In this document: positions 52,791-62,479 of the stretch, piece by piece
How the letters are laid out: the number at the start of each line of letters is the position of its first letter
Numbering within the stretch: position 1 is the stretch's first letter
From: Pempheris klunzingeri
Lineage: Eukaryota > Chordata > Actinopteri > Acropomatiformes > Pempheridae
Reading direction: 5' to 3'
NCBI RefSeq assembly: GCF_042242105.1
Contig: NC_092035.1
Span: 2,806,083 to 2,870,082, forward strand
Length of the DNA stretch: 64,000 nucleotides
The notes under the pieces: model-generated
The model's input: the letters and a program-made list of their open reading frames with translations, nothing else
Told to the model about the DNA's origin: nothing
Databases searched by the model: none
Position numbers and translations under genes: made by a program

Positions 52791-53470
52791 CATACGTGTC
52801 ACCATCTCCATCTCCGTGGTCAGCAGCTCAGGGGAAACTCCTCCGACTCTCTTCACCTCTCGCTGTATTTGCTGGTGAAACAGAGTGATTTTGAGCCACT
52901 TGTCCCTGCAGAGCTGGGTGCTGCAGGAGAAGCAGGGGGGAGCAGATCTGTGGTGTTGGAGTTTACTGGCACAGAAGGGGCCAGCAGACGAGGACTCAGA
53001 TCACTGTCCCACGAGGAGTTCCATTTCTAAAAGAGAGTCATTAATCAGTGATTTCTTTCACAAATGTGAGCATAGCTTGGGGTATTTGAACAAGTACAAC
53101 CATATGTGGAGCCTGGAGTCATATCAGTGGACGGAGGTTTAACTTTTTCCTCATCATGAAAGAACTCAAAGTTTGTCCATCCTCATAAACAAAACTAAAT
53201 AGATGATCAAATGTATGAAGACATAGAGCTTTAACCCTTTTTTAATCATTTAACATACAAAACACTAATAATGGAGTTGGAAATCCAAACCCTACAATAA
53301 ATGATATATAAGATATGTAAGTAGTATTAAACTTTTCTCATTCACGTGTTTGTCCAAATACCTCCGCAGGTCTCTGTGTGACTAACCTGGCGTTTCATCA
53401 GCAGCAGCTCTTTCACCGTCTTCTTCTTGTGCACAGCTTTGGTGGATTCTGGGATCAGTGTTCAGAAAGC

Positions 53471-54340
53471 CTGAGAAGGAGAAAAGCACAGAGACAGCAA
53501 TAAATACAAAGCACATAGGTGGAGGCAACATTACATAAAGTCTGCAGGAAGGAAAGCTGTCGTCAGTCTGGATAAGATCTCCATCAGTTAGTAAAGTACT
53601 TGGCAAACAAACTGTCAAAACAAATTATACTTCATTAAAAGTAGAGATCAGGTAAATATGCTTAATGTATCAAAAAGAGTTCATTCAGTAATAACTGACA
53701 TTATTAGATTAGATTCTGCTTCACCACTTTAACTCTTTGTTTTGCACTTTTCTCCACTCTTGACTTTTGTTGTAGAAAAACAGGATCATTTCTGGATAGT
53801 TGTTTTGAATCTAAAATCTTGACCAGAAGAGTAACTCCACCTGTCAGATAAAAGTGGAGTAACAGACACAACATTCCCCTGAAACATAGCACATCGAAAC
53901 TGGACAAAAGAAAGAGCACAATGATCGACCCAAATATCTTCTTAGTATATATATTTCTACTTTCTCTTCTTAGTATATTTATTTCTACTTTCTCCTCTGA
54001 TCACATTACACATCCCTGCTATAATTAAGGCCCTTATTTTGAAGGTGACAACCGGAAGTGAAGTGCTTCTCCTCGCTAACTTAATGGCGCTAATGAGGGA
54101 TTTAGGAACGTGGACACCAGCGGCTACGTCACCCTCAACCCACCTGGGCTCCCGTCGTCAGAAACCTGTTTTAAAGCTATGAATTAGTTTCACTAAGTCT
54201 CCGGTCCAGGACCAACTAGTCCGAGGGGGTTGAAGGGATCCACTTCAGACTTGGTCCGCTGCTAGAAAAGACATGAACGATGAAAAGTTCTTCAAAGTCT
54301 CCACCAAACGTTCACGCTGGGGGCGTGGCCAGCTGTCAAG
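53471..54340. other. Centre of the large inverted repeat, no gene seen
   Basis: AT-rich sequence without support for a gene, apart from the pseudogene exon on its left edge. It includes a short tandem of TTCTTAGTATATWTATTTCTA at about 53939-53995. Confidence 0.4.
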
Positions 54341-54344
54341 AGCA

Positions 54345-54982
54345 ACATGAAGGCTGCAGCCAACACCTTGAACTTAAGGCGGTGTAAATGCACCGCACTC
54401 TGCCTGGATGTTGTTGTGGAGAAGAACACTGAAGCCGCTCCTGGCCTTCATGAAGTCAGAGCTGTGAGCAGGAAGATGGTGGTGTGTTTCAGAACAAGCA
54501 CTGCTGCAAAACACAGGCTGAGACAAATGCAGCAGCAACGTGAAGAAGCTCAGACTGGAGGTGGACACAGGATGGAACAGCAGCCTGGAGATGCTTCAAC
54601 GCCTCCATGAGGAAAGAGATGCAGCGGCAGCAGCTCTAGAGGAGCTGTCCGAGGAGAAGAGAGCTTCAGCATCAAAGGTCGTCCCCCTCTGCAGAGTGTT
54701 GCCACATACAACAGGACAGTTGTATCCACAGCTCACCACCCCCATGGCACAACACCTGGCACAGAAGCTCACCAGATGCTTGGCAGACAGACTGCAGGAC
54801 AAGGAAGAAGAGAGTTCACTGGCAGTCGCTCCACTATTGGAGCTACGCTTCAAAACCTTTGGATTCACCAGTCAGAGAAAGACTGTCTGATAACAGAATG
54901 TACAAAAATAATCAATATAAACAAGCAGCAGCACCACCAGCACCAGCAGCACCACCAGCAGCACCAGCATCACCACCACCAC

Positions 54983-55014
<32 letters not shown>

Positions 55015-55440
55015 GCAGCATCACCAGCAGCAGCACCAGCAGCACCACCACTTCAGCCTCGTCCTCCAGCATGAGCAGCAGCCTCCACAGGTGTTTCTTT
55101 TTGATTTGATTATGAACAAGGACTGACTAATGACATTTCTGGTGATGATGATCTTCAGGAGTTTTTCAGGAGTTGACCTGTGGAGGCTTTTGGATGAAGA
55201 TGCCAGCAGAGCCAGGCAAAGGCAAAGCGCCACTGCGAATGCATTAGTGGAAGTGACCCGGTACCTGTCTGATCCTCCCCTGGAAAGAACTGAGGACCCC
55301 CTCACATACTGGGCCACCCACAGAACTGTGCACCCAAACCTGTACAAAGCAGCAAAGCACTTCCTGTGTAGCCCAGCCTCACCTGTGCCGGGGGAACGGG
55401 TTTTTTTCCAAGGCTGGGGAAATAGTCAGTAAAACTATTT
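54345..55440 (+). mobile_element. ZBED-type hAT transposase remnant
   Basis: Pieces in order are: RCKCTALCLDVVVEKNTEA and GLHEVRA; VDTGWNSSLEMLQRLHEERD; a hydrophilic middle; then LYKAAKHFLCSPASPVPGER, the C-terminal dimerisation region. The frame changes at least three times and a CAC/CAG repeat has expanded inside it. It differs from the hAT at 40980 and sits at the centre of the inverted repeat. Confidence 0.8.
54920..55075 (+). repeat. CAG/CAC trinucleotide repeat
   Basis: An imperfect array of CAG, CAC and CAT triplets encodes Gln/His in one frame and Ala/Pro in another. It interrupts the transposase remnant. Confidence 0.95.
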
Positions 55441-55925
55441 CTTAATAAAAACTCATCAACAGTTACACAAGCACCCTCTGCCCTGTTCTTCAAGCACCCC
55501 CACTCTACTAAAACTAATTAAACATTTGAAATGAGATCACATTTGCCAGCTGGCCTGCTGAACGCCCACTATTCAACTATTCAAAAAGTTAGCTATGCTC
55601 ACATTTGTGAAAGAAATCACTGATTAATGACTCTCTTTTAGAAATGGAACTCCTCGTGGGACGACAACAACACGGTTCATCCATTTAAATCTGCTAAAAC
55701 GTCTGCCAGTGATCTGAGTCCTCGTCTGCTGGCCCCTTCTGTGCCAGTAAACTCCAACACTACAGATCTGCTCCCCCCTGCTTCTCCTGCAGCACCCAGC
55801 TCTGCAGGGACAAGTGGCTCCGACCGCCGGGGTCAAAATCAAATACAGCGAGAGGTGAAGAGAGTCGGAGGAGTTTCCCCTGAGCTGCTGACCACGGAGA
55901 TGGAGATGGTGACACGTATGTTCAG

Positions 55926-56310
55926 GTAGGTGCATCTCAAAATATTAGAATATCATGAAAATGTTCATTCATTTCTGTAATTCAATTCAAAAAAGTGAAA
56001 CTCTTATACTATGTGGATAAAAAAAAATATATAAAATATATTATATAAAAGATAGAAATGTGCAGATTAAAACTGAAGTGTGATTAAATAAAACTTTAGT
56101 GCAAGTTGAAGAACAGAAGCACATATTGGTGTTAAACAGCAGAGGGAGCTGAAAGCTCTCTGCCAGCCAGAGATGGTAACTGTGATAGATAGATAGAAAT
56201 ACTTTAGTGATCCCTGAGAGGAAATTAATACAGGTGCATCTCAAAAAATTAGTATATCATGAAAAAGTTAATTCATTTCTGTAATTCAATTCAAAAAGTG
56301 AAACTCTTGG
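55926..56310 (-). repeat. MITE-like repeats with inverted LINE tail
   Basis: Two copies of ACAGGTGCATCTCAAAA-type ends (near 55929 and 56231) flank an inverted piece with the CTGGCAGAGAGC and GGGATC-CTAAAGT tail motifs. It mirrors 52490-52790. Confidence 0.6.
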
Positions 56311-57140
56311 TCTCATGATGTCAGAATGTGAACAGCAGGATGAGGAGGACTGTTTAAATACCAATTCTAACTGAAGCAGGAAATGTATTGGTGGATTCAT
56401 GGATCAAACCTGTTGTGAATGTTGCTGTTAAGCTTCTTGTTAGAGAACAGCAGCTGGTGCAGAAAGTACTGAGACACTGAACAGTTGGACATGTGCATTC
56501 AAAGGTTTAGAGAAGGTCACATTAAGTTCACCTGGAAAGTTTAGAATGCATTTTAGGTTCATCCTGAAATTTCACCTGAAAGCTGAATATCCCTAACTTT
56601 TAGTGAGGAGTGTGTTTCAAGGCTTTATAGAAGCTTCGACACTTGATTCAAAAAATGGTTCATGACTGGAGGCTTCAATGACACAGAGCTCCAGTAGGAC
56701 CTCTAGTGGTCAATAAGATGAAGTGCAATGGAGACGTGTCATTTCTTGGTTCATGGACTGTTTGGGATTTGATTCTCCATCATTCCTGTTCCACTACACT
56801 ACATGGTGAATCCACCAATACATTTCCTGCTTCAGTTAGAATTGGTATTTAAACAGTCCTCCTCATCCTGCTGTTCACATTCTGACATCATGAGACCAAG
56901 ACGACACCTAACAGTTGATCAGCAGCACCTCAACACTGGAGGCTTCAAACAGGAAGTCCTCAGACGGAGGTGTTCACTGAGCTTAGAGGGTCACAGAGTG
57001 TCATCAGGAGGTTGGAACAGTGATACAGAGACTGGAAGAGTCACAGAAAGGAGAGGAGTGGACGTCCTTTGGCCACGTCCCAATTTATTGAGACATTGAA
57101 ATGTTTTACTGTGGTATACCTACCACTGTTGGTAGATTTT
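56305..57140 (+). mobile_element. Fold-back, Tc1-like non-autonomous element
   Basis: About 95 bases at 56309-56403 are the inverted copy of 56810-56908. After the second arm, a broken frame reads RPRRHLTVDQQ and later TGRVTERRG, which resembles the N-terminal helix-turn-helix of Tc1-type transposases. No catalytic domain is left. Confidence 0.5.
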
Positions 57141-57294
57141 CTTTCAATAAATAGTTTAAAATGAAGAGATCACCAGTGCATGCTTCTACTTAAATGTCCT
57201 ACTTTCATGATATAATATCACTGTAGCATTCACTTTTTACATTTTCCAGAAATTTCACCTGAAAGTCGAATATCCCTAACTGTTTGTGAGTAGT

Positions 57295-57660
57295 GTATTT
57301 CATTTGGTGTGGAATGAATCTATACAGTATATGAGTTTCACTTTTTGAGATGCACCTGTATTAATGTCCCCTCAGGGATCAATAAAGTATTTCTATCTAT
57401 CTATCACAGTTACCATCTCTGGCTGGCAGAGAGCTTTCAGCTCCCTCTGCTGTTTAACACTAATATGTGCTTCTGTTCTTCAACTTGCACTAAAGTTTTA
57501 TTTAATCACACTTCAGTTTTAATCTGCACATTTTTATCTTTTTATCTGCTTATTTATTTGTCTGTATTCATGGTGGTGGTCACTTTGACTCACTTTTACT
57601 CCTTTACTGCTGTCACACCAGAATTCCCCCCAGGGATCAATAAAGTATTTCTATCTATCT
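57295..57660 (+). repeat. MITE end plus LINE/SINE-type tails
   Basis: GAGATGCACCTGTATT is followed by two copies of a GGGATCAATAAAGTATTTC-(TATC)n tail (about 57375 and 57633). Between them lies the CTGGCAGAGAGC ... CACCAGAATTCCCCCC body shared with 28500-28790. Confidence 0.6.
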
Positions 57661-58384
57661 ATTAGTGAACAAAGTCACTCCTGGCAGGGGTATTAAAGAC
57701 TGAACACTAGTTAGCAAGCAAAGAGGTTGAAATGGGCAACTAAAAGTGTCTGACATAGTGAAATAATGAAACAGCTCAAAGTGATGGATCAACAGTCTGA
57801 AGTCATTTGCATGTGGATTTAATCTAACTGTGTCATTTCTTTTCAAACTGCCAGATTTGTCCACAGAGCCGTGGCTCAGGGCAGACGGGCTCTGGCTCAT
57901 GTGCTCGCTGCCCTCTGGGGCCGCTCTCCTTTGCAAGTGTGTGCTGAGAAAGGCCACTAACCTCAGTCTGCAGGTGAGGGTCCACTGTGAGAGCTTCATC
58001 ACAAGTCTGGAGGCGACACCGGAGTTAGTTTGAGCCTAGAGGTCAGAGAAAAGGAGGGTCAGCGGTCACTCCCAGCGCTACTTGCCCCTTACTGTCCCAT
58101 CATAGACTTGGTGTATGCACAAAATGTTGTCGTGTGTTTAATAACAGCACCTGTGGCACAAGGAGCTCCATTATACCTCCTATAATAAATGTGTAGGCAG
58201 TAAAATCCAGAGTGGAAAGTAAAGAGATGACATAAAGATCTAATAAATGAAAAGAAAAACCAGTGGAAAAGAGAAAAGGAGTGGAGGAACAGAGATAAAT
58301 AGTTCCTCCTACAGGACACAAGAGGGCGCTGTGTCCTCACAGATGCAAAACACGTGAAGCCAAACTTGTACCTGCTCTGTGGAA

Positions 58385-58690
58385 TGAGCTCGGCTGTGGG
58401 TCAGTGGTAGAGTGGGTCGTCCCTCCATCAGCAGGTCGGGGGTTCAATCACCAGCTCCGATGGTCAACGTGTCCAAGTGTCCTCGGGCAAGACGCTGAAC
58501 CCCAATGTGCAGGTGCATTTTTGCATTTGTGGGAATGAGCATGAAGGAACAGTGTCCTCCACATCAGACCCTCCTGGATGAATGATGTGTGAATGGGTGA
58601 ATGAGGATGTGATGTAAAAGCGCTTTGAGTAGTTGAAATAAGTAGAAAGGCGCGAGACAAATACAGAACATTGATCATTTACCATTTAAC
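58385..58690 (+). repeat. SINE in the flank of RU-D
   Basis: Pol III-like A box (GGGTCAGTGGTAGAGTGGGT), B box (GGGGGTTCAATCACC) and the tail AAAGCGCTTTGAGTAGTTG. The corresponding places near 33230 and 40815 lack it while keeping the flanking GGAATGA and CTCCCTGAAAAT or a close variant. Confidence 0.7.
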
Positions 58691-58883
58691 TCCCTGAAAA
58701 TAATGTATTAGATGTTTCTGTGAATGATTAACACCCGTAGTTTCTAGATCTACAGAGCTGCTGCTAAACGTTCCTGCTGTTTACGTCACTGCCGCTGCGA
58801 CGGTGCTCGGCTTGAGGAAGTGACGTCACAACAGGTGAGGTTGAACCTGAGCGGATCGTTGAGCGTTTTAGTGCTTGAGAAAG

Positions 58884-59932
58884 ATGTTTGGAGGACGAAA
58901 GGAAAAGTGGAGAAGGACTCGAGGAAAACACCACGAAGACACCGAGTTGTCTTTGTTTAAAGAGGTCAGTCTGAGGCTGAGTGGACACACGAACACCAAC
59001 ACACACACACACACAGCACACAGCTAGCTAACGAGCTAACGCTAGCTAACCATGCTAACACGTGGCTGCCACATTTGACTGCTTTTTGAGGCGGATAAAC
59101 AAACCAGCCAGCGGCCAAGTTCACCAGAATGATGACTAAATGTAGCTCATTATGAGAAGGAACATGTTTTATACTTCACACTGTTACTATCAGAGGAAAT
59201 CAGCAGCACCTGTGGATTAGCTTCACTACAGTGACAAACATGAGGAAAGAAAAGCCCAGCAACAGACATTAAACACTAAACTCACTATTATTTCTAGTTT
59301 GTAACTCGGTGGATGATGTTTATTGAAATAACCAAGCTGCTTGCTGTTACACAGCAGCAGTGTTTCTAGTTTTGGCTGGATTTTTACCACCTTTAGGATC
59401 AGAAATAGATCATTCAGTGTTTCCTTAAGTACATTTTCATTGAAATGTCAGTAATCACCATTAATGTCTAAATATTGAGTTACTGAAGTTTAACAGCAAG
59501 TTTGAAAATGTATCTCAACAGTGTAAATGTAAAGGGAATGAAATGAGAGAAAAGTCATCAGTGCAAATATCCACTTTTTTATTTATTTCATCCATCAAAT
59601 GTGTGCAGCCTTGTTCAACATGAAGGTGATCCAGCTGTAACTTGTGATCAGTTATTGATTCATTGTTTTTCCTTTGATGCTTCAGGTGTTCACTGCTGAG
59701 GAAGATTCTTCAGGTTCGTCCAAATCCTCATTACTTCTTATTCATCGGCATCATTGTACTATTTGATATATTGTAAATTATAGCTTACATTTATATAGCA
59801 CCTTTCAAAAAAAAAAAAAAAAACTCCATAACCTTTCACCTTCAAAATGTTGTGCTTTTTTTTTTTTTAGATGATTTTCCAAAATGCAACCTGAGATCAT
59901 CTTCTAGTGTGACAGGGCTCATTATTGTTTGA
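58884..59932 (+). CDS. Hypothetical split mini-gene of RU-D (left), 56 residues
   Basis: Three exons join in phase: 58884-58964 (starts MFGGRKEKW, basic, ends TELSLFKE, phase 0), 59686-59713 (VFTAEEDSS, phase 1) and 59871-59932 (DDFPKCNLRSSSSVTG, stop). Splice sites are GTCAGT, CAG, GTTCGT and TTTAG. AATAAA follows at 59991-59996, and TGACGTCA lies about 60 bases before the ATG. The product would be a small hydrophilic protein without signal peptide or membrane segment. I recognise no family. Copies A, B and C carry the same exon 1 but are broken later (frameshift, early stop or exon deletion). It may be a real gene, a decayed gene or part of a transposable unit. Confidence 0.3.
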
Positions 59933-60031
59933 ATTTATGACCTGATAACATATTTCACTTTAATAGTATTGTGCTTTTTTTGTCCCCCAAAATAAAGTTG
60001 GTTTATATCCTGTGTTCCCATGTAGTGCGCT

Positions 60032-60251
<220 letters not shown>

Positions 60252-60395
60252 GTTGAACACAATAGAAAAGAAACAAGATTTAGACAGTGTAGTTAAGCAA
60301 ATGCAAAAATCACTCAAAATATAAAAAACACAAGATTTCAACAAAACCAGTTGTTTTTGTTTTTTATTTAAGACACAGTGAAGATGCTGCTTTGC

Positions 60396-61509
60396 TCACT
60401 GGACATCCAGCAGGAACATGGAGGCAGATCCTGTCAAACAGAGGAAGACAAGTTTTAAAAAAACAAAATTGTTCTTCATTTTAAATAAAGTTTAACATGA
60501 TGACATCCTGTGTTGATATTTACTGATACTTTAGATTCTACCTTTACAAACAAGCACCAAGAGAGACAACATGTGAGGAGAAAATAAAAGCTCACATTTC
60601 ATGTCTAAACACATTCATCTGATGTTGGAGGTAAAGTTGAGCGTTCTTACCAAAAGCTGTTCCTGTCACAGGTTCTTCAGTCCAGACAGGAAACACCACC
60701 TGCAACAGAAGAGATTTTCACAATAAAACTACAGCTCTTTACTCAAGTAAAAAGGAAATGACATTATAGGTTAAGTTCACCTGCAAACAGACTAAATGTG
60801 ATAAAGTTTGTGATTCCTCACTTCAAAGCTGCTGGTTAAACTTTGTGGTTCGGCTCCTTTAGAACATCCTGTTAAACTGCTACATGCTAATGCTACATGC
60901 TAACACTAGCCAGCATGTTAGCCACTGATTAGCCACATGGTGGAAGTGATCAGTGATTATTGACCCTGTAGTCCAGTCATTAGCAGCAAACTCACTGCAG
61001 ACACTAAAGAAACAGAACTTTAACTAACATTACACTAAGTCTGAGCTTTAACTCTCCTGCTGCAGCAGCTGATTAACAGCAAACAGCTGCAAAGACCAAT
61101 GAGGCCTGATGAGGAACTTCTGTTGGTTCTAGTGCAAACAGAGAACATTAGAACCATCAGTGTTTATTACAACAGTAATCTGGTACTTTTGTTCCTAAAC
61201 AGGTTCACCAGCCACAATGAAACCACCAATAGATCCAAAAATCACAGAGTAAGACTGCTGTGCTGTTATTAGCATATACAGATCTATATTAGCATAAATC
61301 CTCCTCAGACAGCAGTGAAATGGATCAGCCGTCCACATTAGCATGTTAGCTAGCATTAGCTAATTAGCTAGCATTAGCTAATTAGCTTGCTACTGAACAC
61401 AGATTTGTTTGCCTTTGTTCAGCCATTGATCCTCAGACTGACCTCATTAACCAAAGACAACTCCTCGTCTCCTTGGTGTTTTCCTCCTCTCTCCCTCCAA
61501 AGACTTCAT
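60396..61509 (-). pseudogene. RU-D right mini-gene
   Basis: ATG 61509 (MKSLEGERRKTPRR) to the donor after 61443, but one extra base shifts the frame before the shared ELSLVNE-like end. Exon 2 60699-60651 (VVFPVWTEEPVTGTAFG) and terminal exon 3b 60430-60396 (SASMFLLDVQ, stop) are intact and in phase with each other. Exon 3a is deleted. Upstream on the minus strand are ATTGG and TATAAAGG about 85-110 bases before the ATG. Confidence 0.35.
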
Positions 61510-61904
61510 GAAGCAGAAGCAAACCGTCCGGTTCCTCGTACCTGAAGGAGAAAAGCCGTCTGGCACCTGGAGCTGTGAACCTTCAGCCTTTATAGAGATG
61601 GACACACCGTGCGGCCAATCACAAGCGAGGACAGAGTTGGATCGTACCATTATGTGGAAGTACTAATGGAGACCCTCTGAAGACAGCTAGTAGTGGTACA
61701 GTCCAGGTACGGAGCCGCAGGACTTAAACGCAGGCGCGTTGGGGAAGAGTGAACACTTGAGTTTTAGGAGCCGTCAGAGCTGAATCTTTGTAAAGAGCCG
61801 GACTTCCTGTCACGAGCGTCCTGACTTCATTTGCTGTAGGATGACTGTTTCTGTCCAGTTGGGGAGGATTTAATCATGGTCAGATGAGTTTCTTTCTTCA
61901 TCTT

Positions 61905-62055
61905 TATATTCTTTAAACAAATAAAGGCTTGAAATATTTCATTTTGTGTGTAATGAATCTATATAGTATATGAGTTTCACTTTTTGAATTGAATTACAGA
62001 AATGAATGAACTTTTTCACGATATTCTAATTTTTTGAGATGCACCTGTATTAATG
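61905..62055 (+). repeat. MITE-like repeat; empty site of the 38.6 kb LINE
   Basis: Here the sequence runs unbroken through AATGAATCTATATAGTATAT. In the duplicate, the LINE at 38620-40312 interrupts at exactly this place. It ends in GAGATGCACCTGTATT like the other family members. Confidence 0.75.
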
Positions 62056-62254
62056 AACACAGTCACCAATTTAAACCAGTCACTCCTGGCAGGGGTTTTA
62101 AAGACTGAACACTAGTTAGCGAGCAAAGAGGTTGAAATGGGCACATGGTCTGACACAGTGAAATAATGAAACAGCTCAAAGTGATGGATCAACAGTCTGA
62201 AGTCATTTGCATGTGGATTTAATCTAACTGTGTCATTTCTTTTCAAACTGCCAG

Positions 62255-62350
62255 ATTTCTCCACAGAGCCGTGGCTCAGGGCAGACGGGCTCTGGCTCAT
62301 GAAAACTGGCCAGATGAGGCTCCCTGGACAGAAAAGAGCACGACGGGCAG
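62255..62350 (+). pseudogene. nfkbiz-like ankyrin exon, copy 5
   Basis: Same 96-base exon and frameshift as at 32892 and 40605, with matching flanks except for a short deletion at about 62142. Confidence 0.7.
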
Positions 62351-62479
62351 GTACACACACTTCACACTGTTTTTATTTATCCCACATGATCAGTGCTAAC
62401 ACACATCACTGAATGACTCGTGAAAAGTAAAGATATATAAAGAAATAATAAATGAAAAGAAAAAACACTGACAAAGGAA

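Larger units (their letters stand above)
50888..53470 (-). pseudogene. nfkbiz-like pseudogene, inverted arm
   Basis: Three exons stand in the correct order on the minus strand. 53470-53387 carries KKKTVKELLLMKRQ, like the OCA-type domain of NF-kappa-B inhibitor zeta (VKELLLHIRS in human), with a stop at its third codon. 53026-52796 carries SDLSPRLLAPSVPVNS, then loses frame through deletions and ends at a GACAC/GTATG donor. 50975-50888 is the ankyrin exon, ending CTGCAG/GTGAGG, with a 31-base shortening against the copy at 57855. A LINE fragment and MITE-like repeats interrupt the last intron. The intact protein is a nuclear IkappaB that tunes NF-kB transcription; this copy cannot encode it. 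Confidence 0.6.
55642..57973 (+). pseudogene. nfkbiz-like pseudogene, direct arm
   Basis: Exon 55642-55925 is open throughout in one frame (KWNSSWDDNN ... SDLSPRLLAPSVPVNS). Near its end the reading GDGDT appears in a second frame, just before a GTATGT donor at 55916. Ankyrin exon 57855-57973 begins FVHRAVAQGRRALAHVLA and runs straight into ALWGRSPLQVCAEKGH, two ankyrin segments that are separated in intact nfkbiz, then stops. GDGDT joins FVHRAVAQG in phase, as expected of the first ankyrin repeat. So both a frameshift and an internal deletion are present. It is the mirror image of 50888-53470. Confidence 0.6.

Noticed and set aside
54776..55126. Gln/His-rich protein of 116 codons
   Set aside because: It is a triplet repeat inside a broken transposase. 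The upstream part belongs to hAT in other frames.
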